Of a DNA stretch of 57,891 nt, positions 16,803-24,419 are shown piece after piece. The DNA is from Pseudoxanthomonas taiwanensis. GTDB taxonomy: Bacteria > Pseudomonadota > Gammaproteobacteria > Xanthomonadales > Xanthomonadaceae. Numbering within the stretch: the stretch's first letter is position 1; each line of letters starts with the position of its first letter. The notes beneath the pieces were generated by a model. That model saw nothing but the letters and a program-made list of their open reading frames with translations, was not told the DNA's origin and did no database searches. The position numbers were made by a program, and so were the translations under genes. The stretch spans positions 1 through 57,891 of the forward strand of contig NZ_PDWK01000001.1 of NCBI RefSeq assembly GCF_010093135.1, in the 5' to 3' direction.

Positions 16803-17096
16803 ATGAGCAACCCCGACGTCGTCACCGTGCCGCTGGACACGCCCATCACCCGCGGCGAGCAGACCATCGACAGCCTCACCCTGCGCCGGCCCGACGCCGG
16901 CAGCCTGCGCGGCCTGAAGCTGTTCGACGTGGTGCAGATGGACGTGCTGGCACTGCAGACCCTGCTGCCGCGCATCACCGCCCCCACCCTCACCAGCGCC
17001 GACGTCGCGGCCCTGTCCGCCCCGGACCTGTTCAAGCTGGGCGCCGAGGTCGCCGCTTTTTTCGTGCCGAAGGAGCCCGCCACGGCCTCCCCGTGA
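16803..17096 (+). CDS. E: Tail assembly chaperone E (P2 gpE family)
   Basis: 97 aa, the short product of the chaperone locus. PF10109-type features are TVPLDTPITRGEQTIDSLTLRRPDAGSLRGLKL. It binds the tape measure during tail assembly. Six T's followed by C near its 3' end (17057-17063) form a T-TTT-TTC slip site that moves a share of ribosomes to the -1 frame, giving the longer E-E' protein. Confidence 0.93.
   Translation: MSNPDVVTVPLDTPITRGEQTIDSLTLRRPDAGSLRGLKLFDVVQMDVLALQTLLPRITAPTLTSADVAALSAPDLFKLGAEVAAFFVPKEPATASP
17057..17063 (+). promoter_or_regulatory. -1 ribosomal frameshift slippery site (E to E+E')
   Basis: The heptamer T TTT TTC lies in frame with E (GCT TTT TTC). A -1 slip enters a frame open to 17224 that encodes E'. 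The fusion would be about 140 aa. P2 uses a T TTT TTG-type site at the same place. Confidence 0.85.
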
Positions 17097-17110
17097 CCGT
17101 GGACGACGCC

Positions 17111-17224
17111 ATGGCCGACATCGCCGCCGTGTTCCACTGGCCGCCTTCGGAAATGGCCGCCTGGTCGCTGGCCGAGCTGATGGACTGGCGGGAACGGGCC
17201 CGCCTGCGCAGCGGAGGCGAGTGA
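17111..17224 (+). CDS. E': E' extension (GpE-family tail protein), made by -1 frameshift
   Basis: 37 codons from the ATG at 17111 to the stop, but the frame is open back to the slip site, so it is most likely expressed as the C-terminal part of E-E'. The sequence ADIAAVFHWPPSEMAAWSLAEL is the GpE-family signature. The ratio of E to E-E' sets correct tail assembly in P2-like phages. Confidence 0.88.
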   Translation: MADIAAVFHWPPSEMAAWSLAELMDWRERARLRSGGE

Positions 17225-17239
17225 TGCTAGAGTGCGCCC

Positions 17240-17485
17240 ATGACGCTGCTCATTCTCGTCTTCGCGGGGACCGGCCTGGCCTTCCTCGGCCTGATGGTGC
17301 TGTGGGCGCTCTCGCTCATGGTCGAGCCGTTCATCGGCAAGGCGCCCGCCGGCCCCTTGCCCACGGCGGAAACCGCACAGGCGCCGACCACTACGCACCG
17401 CACGCGCCTGCGCGACCGCGTGCTGCTGGTGCTGCTGGCCTCCGCCCTGGTGGGCGCCGCCCTGCAACTGTCTGGCCTGATCTGA
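17240..17485 (+). CDS. Hypothetical two-TM membrane protein
   Basis: 81 aa with a hydrophobic N-terminal segment (about 3-30) and a second one at the C-terminus (61-79), joined by a polar P/T-rich loop. It lies between E' and the tape measure gene, 15 bp after the E' stop. No family recognised. An inserted membrane gene in the tail operon is unusual for P2; it may be a superinfection-exclusion type moron, but the sequence does not prove a function. Confidence 0.65.
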   Translation: MTLLILVFAGTGLAFLGLMVLWALSLMVEPFIGKAPAGPLPTAETAQAPTTTHRTRLRDRVLLVLLASALVGAALQLSGLI

Positions 17486-17518
17486 CGCGGGGCGGCGCCG
17501 TGCGCGGGAGGGCCGCGC

Positions 17519-20227
17519 ATGGCTGACACCCTGCAACTGAAGGTCGTCCTGTCGGCCATCGACAAGGCCACCGGCCCGCTGAAGAAGCTCATGGCCGGCA
17601 GCCAGGGCGTGGCGTCGGCCCTGCGCGAGCAGTACGACGCCCAGCGCCAGCTGAAAGCCCAGCTGGCGGACATCCGCGCCTTCCGCACCCAGACCGATGC
17701 CGTGCGCCGTGCCCACGCCGCCTTCGAGGCGCAACAGGCCAAGGTGCGCGAGCTGGCGGCCCAGATGCGCGCCGCCGAGGCGCCGGGCAAGCAACTGACC
17801 CGGGCCTTCGACCAGGCCCGCCAGCAGGCCGCCCGGCTCAAGGCCGCCCACCAGCAGCAGGCCGAGGCCTTGCAACGCCTGCGCGGCACGCTGGCCGCGG
17901 CCGGCATCGGCACCCGCGACCTGGGCAGCCACGAGCGCCGCCTGCGCGGCGAGCTCGAACGCACCTCGGCCGCCATCGCACAGCAGAAAACCCAGCTGGA
18001 CAGGCTGGCCAGCGCCCAGGCGCGCGCCCAGAAGCTGCACAGCGGCGGTATGACCGTGGCCGCCCATGGCGCCGGCATGGCATTCGCCGGCCAGCGCGTC
18101 CTGCGCGCCGCGGCCGCCCCGGTAGCCGAGGCGATCAGCTTCGAGTCGGCGCTGGCCGACGTGCGCAAGGTGGTGGACGGGCTGGAGGATCCGGTGGCCT
18201 TCCGGCAGATGGGCCGCGACATCCAGGATTTGTCCATGCGCCTGCCGATGACGCAGCAGGGCATCGCCCAGATCGTCGCCGCCGCCGGCCAGGCCGGCAT
18301 CGCCCGCGAAGAGCTGCTGCGCTTTGCCGAAGACGCCGGGCAGATGGGCGTGGCATTCGACATCACCGCCGACGAGGCCGGCCAGATGATGGCCACCTGG
18401 CGCACGGCCTTCCGCGCCACCCAGGACGAGGTGGTGGAACTGGCCGACCAGATCAACTACCTGGGCAACACCACCTCGGCGAGCGTGCAGAAGATCAGCG
18501 ACGTGGTCACCCGCATCGGCGCGCTGGCCGAAGTGGCCGGCCTGCAGCGTGGCGAGTTGGCGGCGCTGGGCGCCACCATTACCGGCGTGGGCGTGCAGGA
18601 GGAGATCGCCGCCACGGGCATCAAGAATCTGCTGCTGCGCCTGACCGCCGGCGAGGCCGCCGCCAAGAGCCAGCGCGCCGCGTTCGAGAAACTGGGCCTG
18701 AGCGCTGAGCGGGTGGCCGCCGCCATGCAGACCGATGCCAAGGGCACCATCCTGGACGTGCTCGAGCGCATCGGCACCCTCGATGCCGACGTGCAGGCCT
18801 CCGTGCTGAGCAAGCTGTTCGGCACCGAATCGGTCGGGGCCATCGCCCCGCTGCTGACCAACCTGCCCCAGTTGCGCGAGAACCTGGACAAGGTGGCCGA
18901 TGCCCAGCGCTACGGCGGCAGCATGGCCGCCGAGTACGCCACCCGCATGGGCGCTTCAGAGAACGCCCTGCAACTGGCCAGGAACGCCGCGCGGGTGCTG
19001 GCCGCCGGCGTGGGGGAGACCCTGCTGCCGACCATCAAGGCGCTGGCCGCCAGCGTGGCCGGGATGATCGAGCGCATGGTCAAGTGGGTCCGCGCCAACC
19101 CCGGTCTGGTCCGTGCCCTGGCGCTGGCCGCGGCCGGCGGTGCGGCGCTGGTCACCGCCCTGGGTAGCCTGCTGACCGTCGGCGGCCTCGGCGCGATGGC
19201 CCTGGGGCAGATCCTGAAGGTGGCCAGCCTGCTGTCCGGCGGCGCCGGCCTGGCCGGCCTGCTGGGCACCCTGGGCGGCCTGTTGCCCCCCCTGCTGCTG
19301 GTGGCCGGCGCCGGCCTGCTGATCTGGAAGTTCTGGCAGCCGATCAAGGCCTTCCTGAGCGGGGTGTGGGACGGGTTCGTGCAGGGCTTGCAGCCGGTGC
19401 TGCCCGTGCTGGGCATGCTGCGCGAGACCTTGGGCAAGATCCTCGCACCCGCAGCGACCGGCGAGGCGTCACTGCTCAGGATCGCCAACGTCGGCCAGCT
19501 GGTCGGCGACATCCTTGGCCGGCTGGCGACCCTCGTCATCGTCCCCCTGGGGCTGGCGCTCCAGGGCCTGGTCATGTTCATCCAGTGGGTCGGCACGCAG
19601 ATCGGCCGGTTTGCCGGCTTCATCGTCGGCCACCTGTCCGCGCTGGGGACGATCCTCCAGGGCGTGTTCACCCTGGATGCGGGCACCGTCATGGCCGGCT
19701 TCCTGGCGCTGTGGCAGAACATCAACCAGTTCTTCGGCGGCCTGCCGGCCAGGCTGGCCAGCTTCGGCGTGGCCATGGTGCAGGGGCTGGTGGACGGCAT
19801 CCGCTCGATGCTCGGTGCCCCGGGGCGCGCGTTGGCGGAGATGGCCGACGGCGCCATCGGCACGCTCAAGACGCTGCTCGACATCAACAGCCCCAGCCGC
19901 GTGTTCGCCCAGCTGGGCCAGCACACCATCGCCGGCCTGACGCAGGGCATCGAGGCCGCCCGCCGCGGACCGGTGGCGGCGGTGGCCGGCATTGCCGGAC
20001 AGGTCACGCGGGCCGCCGGCACCGCGCTGGCCGCCGGCAGCCTGGCCGCGCCCGTGGCCATGGCCGGTACGCCAGGACCTGCCGCTGCGCCGCACTACGA
20101 GATCCACGTCTACGCCGCCCCGGGCATGGACGCGCAGGCCGTGGCCCGCGCCGTGGCCGCCGAATTGGACCGCCGCGAAGCAGCCCGCGCCGCGCGCCGC
20201 CGGTCCACCCTGGGCGACATCGACTGA
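17519..20227 (+). CDS. T: Tail tape measure protein (P2 gpT family)
   Basis: 902 aa (P2 T 815), setting tail length. N-terminal coiled coil (about 20-165), a PhageMin_Tail/TP901-type core (200-420, with SFESALADVRKVVDG and MQTDAKGTILDVLERIG), hydrophobic segments near 530-620 and 670-740 that may enter the host membrane on injection, and a C-terminal region with LLDINSPSRVFAQLGQHTIAG. It ends in a basic tail. Confidence 0.95.
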   Translation: MADTLQLKVVLSAIDKATGPLKKLMAGSQGVASALREQYDAQRQLKAQLADIRAFRTQTDAVRRAHAAFEAQQAKVRELAAQMRAAEAPGKQLTRAFDQARQQAARLKAAHQQQAEALQRLRGTLAAAGIGTRDLGSHERRLRGELERTSAAIAQQKTQLDRLASAQARAQKLHSGGMTVAAHGAGMAFAGQRVLRAAAAPVAEAISFESALADVRKVVDGLEDPVAFRQMGRDIQDLSMRLPMTQQGIAQIVAAAGQAGIAREELLRFAEDAGQMGVAFDITADEAGQMMATWRTAFRATQDEVVELADQINYLGNTTSASVQKISDVVTRIGALAEVAGLQRGELAALGATITGVGVQEEIAATGIKNLLLRLTAGEAAAKSQRAAFEKLGLSAERVAAAMQTDAKGTILDVLERIGTLDADVQASVLSKLFGTESVGAIAPLLTNLPQLRENLDKVADAQRYGGSMAAEYATRMGASENALQLARNAARVLAAGVGETLLPTIKALAASVAGMIERMVKWVRANPGLVRALALAAAGGAALVTALGSLLTVGGLGAMALGQILKVASLLSGGAGLAGLLGTLGGLLPPLLLVAGAGLLIWKFWQPIKAFLSGVWDGFVQGLQPVLPVLGMLRETLGKILAPAATGEASLLRIANVGQLVGDILGRLATLVIVPLGLALQGLVMFIQWVGTQIGRFAGFIVGHLSALGTILQGVFTLDAGTVMAGFLALWQNINQFFGGLPARLASFGVAMVQGLVDGIRSMLGAPGRALAEMADGAIGTLKTLLDINSPSRVFAQLGQHTIAGLTQGIEAARRGPVAAVAGIAGQVTRAAGTALAAGSLAAPVAMAGTPGPAAAPHYEIHVYAAPGMDAQAVARAVAAELDRREAARAARRRSTLGDID

Positions 20228-20237
20228 GGACCGCCGC

Positions 20238-20651
20238 ATGCTCATGTGCCTGGGCACGTTCGTTTTCGGCCTGACCACCCTGCCCTACCAGCAACTGCAA
20301 CGGCAGGCGGCATGGCGGCATGCGGCCAGCGATCGCATCGGCGCCCGCGCCGCGCACCAGTTCCTGGGCGTGGGCGAGGAAACCGTCACCCTTTCGGGCT
20401 GGATCGCCCCGGAGCTGGCCGGCTCCCTGCTCTCGCTGGACGCCCTGCGCGACATGGCCGACGCCGGCCAGCCGCAGGCGCTGGTGGACGGCACCGGCCA
20501 GGTGCATGGCGCCTTCGTGATCACCGGCCTGGACCAGACCCAGACCCTGTTCTACCCCGACGGCACCCCACGCCGGGTGGAGTTCCAGCTGGCCCTGCGC
20601 CGCGTGGCGGAGGACACCATGGCCGGCCCCGGGGCCAGCGCCAAGCCATGA
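20238..20651 (+). CDS. U: Tail protein U (P2 gpU family)
   Basis: 137 aa from the ATG at 20238; the frame is open further upstream inside T. P2 U has 159 aa. Typical features are MLMCLGTFVFGLTTLPYQ and the WIAPELAG...LDALRDMADAG segment. It caps the tail end. The stop overlaps the D start (ATGA). Confidence 0.94.
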   Translation: MLMCLGTFVFGLTTLPYQQLQRQAAWRHAASDRIGARAAHQFLGVGEETVTLSGWIAPELAGSLLSLDALRDMADAGQPQALVDGTGQVHGAFVITGLDQTQTLFYPDGTPRRVEFQLALRRVAEDTMAGPGASAKP

Positions 20652-21667
20652 GCACCGCACGCTACCCGACCCCCGCGTGGCGTGTGACCCTGGACGGCAC
20701 CGACCTGACCGCCCGCATCGCCCCGCGCCTGCTGTCCCTGGAGCTCACCGAATGCCGCGGCGGCGAGGCCGACCAGCTGAGCCTGGCCCTGCACGACCAC
20801 GACGGCCGCCTGGCCCTGCCGCGACGCGGCGCCGTGCTGCGCGTGGCGCTGGGCTGGCACGGCAGCGGACTGGTGGACAAGGGCGCGTTCCGCGTCGACG
20901 AGGTCGAGCACAGCGGCGCGCCCGACAGCGTGACCGTGCGTGCGCGCAGTGCCGACCTCACCGCCGGCATGCGCACCCGCCGAGAACGCAGCTGGCATGC
21001 CACCACCCTGGGCGCCGTGCTGCGTGCGATGGCCAGCGAGCATGGCCTGATCCCGCGCATCGCACCGTCCCTGGCCAGCACCCCGCTGGCGCATCTGGAC
21101 CAGCAGAACGAAAGCGACGTGGCCTTGCTGACGCGGCTGGGCCAGCGCTTCGACGCCGTGGCCTCGGTCAAGGCCGGCGCTCTGGTCTTCGTCCCCATCG
21201 GCAGCGGCACCACCGCCGGCGGCGACCCGCTGCCCGGCATCACCCTGACCCGCGCCGACGGCGACCGCCACCGCTATAGCACGGCCGACCGCGACACCTA
21301 CACCGGCGTGCGCGCGTACTGGAACGACCGCCCGGGCGCCCGCCGCCGCTCCGTGCTGGTGGGCGACGACGGCAACGTCCGGGCCTTGCGCGAGACCTAC
21401 AGCAGCGAACGGGTGGCCCGCGAGCACGCCGACGCCGAATGGAAACGCCTGCAGCGCGGCACCGCCCGCTTCGAACTGCAACTGGCCCTGGGCCGCGCCG
21501 ACCTGTCTCCCGAGCAGCGCGTCACCGTGACCGGCTTCAAGCCCGAGATCGACGGCACCGGCTGGCTGGTCGTGCGCACCAGCCACACCGTGACCGGCGA
21601 CAGCGGCTTCACCACGCGCGTGGAGATGGAGCGCGACGCGGGAGACGGGAGTCAGGCGGCCAACTGA
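20648..21667 (+). CDS. D: Tail/late control protein D (P2 gpD family)
   Basis: 339 aa from the ATG at 20648; the upstream extension overlaps U. gpD forms the hub of the baseplate that carries the spike (gp27-like fold). Family marks are LLSLELTECRGGEADQLSLALHDHDGRLALP and DQQNESDVALLTRLGQRFDAVASVK. It is the last gene of the rightward tail operon and is followed by the convergent repressor. Confidence 0.94.
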   Translation: MSTARYPTPAWRVTLDGTDLTARIAPRLLSLELTECRGGEADQLSLALHDHDGRLALPRRGAVLRVALGWHGSGLVDKGAFRVDEVEHSGAPDSVTVRARSADLTAGMRTRRERSWHATTLGAVLRAMASEHGLIPRIAPSLASTPLAHLDQQNESDVALLTRLGQRFDAVASVKAGALVFVPIGSGTTAGGDPLPGITLTRADGDRHRYSTADRDTYTGVRAYWNDRPGARRRSVLVGDDGNVRALRETYSSERVAREHADAEWKRLQRGTARFELQLALGRADLSPEQRVTVTGFKPEIDGTGWLVVRTSHTVTGDSGFTTRVEMERDAGDGSQAAN

Positions 21668-21733
21668 CCGGCCAGCCCCAGCACACTGTCCATAGCATTC
21701 CCCCTGAATGCGTAACGCTCCAATAGGATCAGC

Positions 21734-22084
21734 TTAACCCGCCTTCCGCTGCGCGGCTACCGGTGCCGCTGCCCCCGATTGCGCCAACGCAGCGCTGGCC
21801 GAATCCAGCGCCGCGCGGCCCTTGGCGTCGCTGGCGCGGTAGTTGGCCAGCAGCGCGGCCTCGCGCGAGGTCAGCTGGCTGGCATTGCGCTGCCCGGTGA
21901 GCACGTACAGCACATCCACGCCGTGAGCGGCCCAGGCGGCCAGTGCGGCCGCGTCCGGGCTCCGCTCGTCCGCTTCGTACTGCGATAGCGTCCGCCGCGA
22001 CTTCAGCCCTGCGGCCTCGGCGAACTGGGTCTGGGTCATGCCGAGCCGGGTCCGCTCCTCGGCCAGCCGCTTCCCTATGGTCAC
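21734..22084 (-). CDS. XRE-family transcriptional regulator, probable prophage repressor
   Basis: 116 aa starting with GTG at 22084, preceded by GGGAG. An HTH_3 domain covers residues 4-58 (RLAEERTRLGMTQTQFAEAAGLKSRRTLSQYEADERSPD). The C-terminal half is short, alanine-rich, and has no LexA-type protease motif, so it should not be cleaved by RecA. Divergent from an early operon at 22173, it is placed as the C-type immunity repressor, binding the 88-bp intergenic region. Confidence 0.85.
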   Translation of the reverse strand: MTIGKRLAEERTRLGMTQTQFAEAAGLKSRRTLSQYEADERSPDAAALAAWAAHGVDVLYVLTGQRNASQLTSREAALLANYRASDAKGRAALDSASAALAQSGAAAPVAAQRKAG

Positions 22085-22102
22085 ATTCGCTCCCTCAAAT
22101 TA

Positions 22103-22131
22103 TTGACAATGGGCACGAACGATCACATCAT
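22103..22131 (+). promoter_or_regulatory. Early rightward promoter with repressor-operator candidate
   Basis: TTGACA (22103-22108), a 17-bp spacer and CATCAT (22126-22131) lie between the divergent repressor and the gene at 22173. The -35 box is inside the small dyad ATTG-A-CAAT (22102-22110), a candidate repressor site. Confidence 0.6.
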
Positions 22132-22172
22132 CCGCCCCGATGGGTTCAGAGTACCCCACCGGAGAAGCGAGC

Positions 22173-22400
22173 ATGCATCCCAACCAAGTCCGCGCCCGCT
22201 TGATGGAGCAGGGCCTGTCCTACCGACAGTGGGCACTCGCGCGGGGCTTCGACCCCCATGCAGTTGCCCTGGTGGTCAGGCGCTATGCCGGCGCCAGCAC
22301 GCTGCCCCGCGGGCGGCAGTCGTACCGGATCCTGCGCGACCTGTCCCGGACCATCGGCCAGGAAGTCACGCCTGGCGTCCTGCGCGGCGACGGCCTGTAA
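22173..22400 (+). CDS. Small DNA-binding phage protein (BcepMu gp16-like)
   Basis: 75 aa from the ATG at 22173, with GGAGAAG eight bases upstream. Helix-turn-helix-like: NQVRARLMEQGLSYRQWALARGFDPHAVALVVRRY, followed by TLPRGRQSYRILRDLSRTIGQ. This resembles the BcepMu gp16 family of phage regulators. First gene of the early operon opposite the repressor, so it may take the part of P2 Cox (a repressor of lysogeny and excision factor). The exact role is inferred from place. Confidence 0.8.
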   Translation: MHPNQVRARLMEQGLSYRQWALARGFDPHAVALVVRRYAGASTLPRGRQSYRILRDLSRTIGQEVTPGVLRGDGL

Positions 22401-22413
22401 GCGGTCCGCGGGC

Positions 22414-22773
22414 ATGTCTACCACCGGCACACGTGTGGTCTTCCGCTGCGAGGCCTGCGGAGGCGCATTGCGCAAGCGCAGCAGCTTCCGCTCCCACCAG
22501 TTCTTGCGGCACGACCTCTGGCAATGCACCAACCCACTGTGCAGCGCCAGCTACGTCGGCTTCAGCGAGCTGACATCGCTGGCCAGTCCCAGCGGCCTGC
22601 CCGACGCCCCGCCCAGCGAACTGCCGCCCACGCCGGTCTGCCTGCGCCGGATGGCCGAGGCCGCCTGGCGCGGCGCGCGGGCCGACGGCCAGCAGGAACT
22701 GTTCGAGTCCTCCGAGGGCGCCGCCCCTGGCGTCCCGGCCTGCTCCAGGAGAGAACGTCCATGCAATCGGTGA
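22414..22773 (+). CDS. ogr: Ogr/Delta-type zinc-finger late transcription activator
   Basis: 119 aa from the ATG at 22414. C12-x2-C15-x22-C38-x4-C43 exactly fits the Ogr/Delta spacing CX2CX22CX4C, and the surrounding FRCEACGGALRKRSS and WQCTNPLCSASYVGFSEL are typical. Such proteins bind upstream of late promoters and touch the alpha subunit of RNA polymerase. It is longer than P2 Ogr (72 aa) by a proline-rich tail. In P2 ogr follows D directly; here it is placed after the early gene. Confidence 0.9.
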   Translation: MSTTGTRVVFRCEACGGALRKRSSFRSHQFLRHDLWQCTNPLCSASYVGFSELTSLASPSGLPDAPPSELPPTPVCLRRMAEAAWRGARADGQQELFESSEGAAPGVPACSRRERPCNR

Positions 22774-23048
22774 TCGAACTGGCGGACCTGTCCGCCGAAC
22801 AGCAGCTTTGCCTGGAAACGGCCGTGCGCTGCGCCGGCCTGACCGAAGTACAGCCACACCTGTGGACCGGCACCCTGGCCCGTGCGGGCAGTGCCCGGCG
22901 CGGCTTCGTCTACCGCGCCACCGTCGAACCGCTGATCGACCGGGGCCTGCTGCGTCACGCCCTGGTCGGAATTCTCCCCACCGACGCCGGCATCGAGCTG
23001 GTCGACTGCGGCCGCGTGGCGCGGGCGGTGGCGGAGGGCCGGGCATGA
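22761..23048 (+). CDS. Hypothetical phage protein
   Basis: 95 aa, start ATG at 22761 with CCAGGAGAG upstream, overlapping the ogr gene by 13 bp. No family recognised and no membrane segment. Predicted alpha/beta; the N-terminus SVIELADLSAEQQLCLETAVRCAG looks helical. Convergent with the HTH gene that follows. Confidence 0.65.
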   Translation: MQSVIELADLSAEQQLCLETAVRCAGLTEVQPHLWTGTLARAGSARRGFVYRATVEPLIDRGLLRHALVGILPTDAGIELVDCGRVARAVAEGRA

Positions 23049-23061
23049 CGGCCCGGCCCCA

Positions 23062-23424
23062 TCACGCCGCCATGGCCGGCGCGCCGAACTCGAAATGCAC
23101 CCGCACCCGGTCGTACGGGAACAGGTACTTGCCCGCGGCGGTGCGCTCCACCAGCCCCGCCGTGACCAGGGCCGCCATGTCGGTATGGACGGCTTTCACG
23201 TCCCGGCCCAGCCGGCGCGCCAATTCGCGGATGCCGATTTCGCCGGCGCCGGTCATGGCTTCCAGGATGTTCCAGCGCGCCGGCGTGAGCGTGCGCGACA
23301 TCAGTTCCGCCGAAGCGAACGTGTGCCGTGCGGTGGCGTCGGCCGCCCCCCGGAGCGAGGCCAGCATGCGGCGCTTCACGTCTTCCAGGGGCTCGACGCT
23401 GATGGTCAGGGTTTTCTCGTCCAT
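23062..23424 (-). CDS. HVO_A0114-type winged-helix DNA-binding protein
   Basis: 120 aa. The C-terminal half is a MarR/ArsR-like winged helix (GEIGIRELARRLGRDVKAVHTDMAALVTAGLVERT), with the N-terminal SVEPLEDVKRRMLASLRG seen in this family. Homologues are often antitoxin-like partners or regulators. It starts 19 bp after the hicB stop on the same strand, so it is likely the third gene of the hicA-hicB operon. No toxin of its own is seen next to it. Confidence 0.8.
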   Translation of the reverse strand: MDEKTLTISVEPLEDVKRRMLASLRGAADATARHTFASAELMSRTLTPARWNILEAMTGAGEIGIRELARRLGRDVKAVHTDMAALVTAGLVERTAAGKYLFPYDRVRVHFEFGAPAMAA

Positions 23425-23443
23425 TTCATGCCTCCAGGCGGGC

Positions 23444-23869
23444 CTATCCGTTCGCGCGGGGATCGGTCAGGCTGCGGCCCATCGCCGCGCGGGCCGCCTC
23501 CACCAGAAAGCCGCTGCGCGTGGCGCCATGCGCCTTGGCGAAGGCATCGATTTGTGCCAGCACGCGCGCCGGCACGGTGATGTTGATCTTCTCCGCCGGG
23601 CCCAGGTACTTCTCGACCGGCACGTCCACGAAGCCGAACACGAAGCCGGCCAGATCGGGATTGGCCTGATGCTCGGCCAACGGCCTGGGCACCGGAATCG
23701 TGCCGCCGTCCTCCAGCAGGGTTTCCACGTGCAGGTCGATGGCCTCCTTCGCGTTCTCGAAGGCCTCCTCCAGCGTATCTCCGGCCGAAAAGCAGCCCGG
23801 CAGATCCGGAACGACCACGCCGAAGGCGGTGGTGTCGTTGCCCGGTTCAATCGCAATCAAGAATTTCAT
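23444..23869 (-). CDS. hicB: HicB antitoxin
   Basis: 141 aa. N-terminal HicB-fold domain (residues 1-70, FLIAIEPGNDTTAFGVVVPDLPGCFS) that binds the toxin, and a C-terminal ribbon-helix-helix (about 95-135, KINITVPARVLAQIDAFAKAHGATRSGFL) that binds DNA and represses its own promoter. Lies 9 bp downstream of hicA. Confidence 0.93.
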   Translation of the reverse strand: MKFLIAIEPGNDTTAFGVVVPDLPGCFSAGDTLEEAFENAKEAIDLHVETLLEDGGTIPVPRPLAEHQANPDLAGFVFGFVDVPVEKYLGPAEKINITVPARVLAQIDAFAKAHGATRSGFLVEAARAAMGRSLTDPRANG

Positions 23870-23878
23870 GGGTTCACC

Positions 23879-24061
23879 TCACTTCAAGCCGGCGGCCTTG
23901 CGGATGCTGTGGACCAGGCCCTTGCCCAGATCCTTTTTCGGGTGCGGCACGCTGACGTGACCTGGCTTGGCCGGGTGTCGGAACACGTGGTGGCTGCCTT
24001 TCACGCCGCGCAGTTGCCAACCATCGGCTTCCAGTTCCCGAATCAGGTCCGCGCTCTTCAT
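23879..24061 (-). CDS. hicA: HicA toxin (mRNA interferase)
   Basis: 60 aa from the ATG at 24061; the longer open frame upstream crosses the promoter. The dsRBD-like fold carries the catalytic histidine in GSHHVFRHP, preceded by MKSADLIRELEADGWQLR and followed by VPHPKKDLGKG. HicA cleaves mRNA when HicB is lost. In a prophage the pair may stabilise the lysogen or act against other phages. Confidence 0.94.
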   Translation of the reverse strand: MKSADLIRELEADGWQLRGVKGSHHVFRHPAKPGHVSVPHPKKDLGKGLVHSIRKAAGLK

Positions 24062-24068
24062 GGTGTGT

Positions 24069-24096
24069 ATGATACCCACTTGGTGGTTATTGTCAA
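24069..24096 (-). promoter_or_regulatory. hicAB promoter and operator
   Basis: Minus strand: TTGACA (24091-24096), 16-bp spacer, TATCAT (24069-24074), seven bases from the hicA ATG. The spacer has the dyad CCAC-CAA-GTGG, a candidate HicB site. The hicA leader is very short. Confidence 0.75.
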
Positions 24097-24142
24097 CACC
24101 ATGCGCGGCGCGGAGTATGCCTGGCCAGGCGCAGCGGGAGGG

Positions 24143-24171
24143 TTGACAGCCGCCGCCGGCCGGCCCACTAT
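24143..24171 (+). promoter_or_regulatory. Promoter of C4-like RNA A
   Basis: TTGACA (24143-24148), 17-bp spacer, CACTAT (24166-24171). The same boxes with equal spacing are found in copy B, supporting the call. Confidence 0.65.
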
Positions 24172-24177
24172 CGGCCC

Positions 24178-24259
24178 CGCAGCGGCACAATCCGCTGCCG
24201 GGCTTGGCAGCCCGAATGGACAAGGCGCACTAAGCGCCGCTGCCGTGTGGCGCTTTTTT
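24178..24259 (+). ncRNA. C4-like antisense RNA A
   Basis: Predicted from the promoter start to the terminator. Hairpin 1: GCAGCGG/CCGCTGC (24179-24198). Hairpin 2: CGGGC-TTGGCA-GCCCG (24199-24214), loop TTGGCA. Terminator: AGCGCC/GGCGCT with six T's (24233-24259). TTGGCAG (24204-24210) can pair seven bases with CTGCCAA in the leader at 24343-24349. In phages P1/P7, C4 RNA acts this way on the ant mRNA. Family membership should be tested with the Rfam C4 model; the pairing and covariation are seen directly. Confidence 0.65.
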
Positions 24260-24419
24260 CATGCCCGCGCGCAGCGGGCTGATGCTCGCTCTACGGCGGG
24301 CGGTGCGCGGAGGGCGCAAGCCCTGCCGGTCCTTGTCCCGGTCTGCCAACCGCGTACCGTCCGCCACCCCATGCTTGGCAGCTTGGCTGGCGGACTCCTT
24401 CAACGACAAGGAGCCCACC
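24260..24419 (+). promoter_or_regulatory. Structured leader A with sequestered ribosome site
   Basis: After the terminator come AGGGC-GCAA-GCCCT (24311-24324), CCGG...CCGG, CTGCCAA (24343-24349), a hairpin GTCCGCCA/TGGCGGAC (24359-24366 with 24388-24395) whose inner loop is again TTGGCA (24375-24380), and CTCCTT/AAGGAG (24395-24413), which hides the Shine-Dalgarno six bases before the ATG at 24420. Confidence 0.7.

Noticed and set aside
24260-24419. Metabolite riboswitch
   Set aside because: No known aptamer consensus; the complementarity with the upstream sRNA loop explains the structure better.
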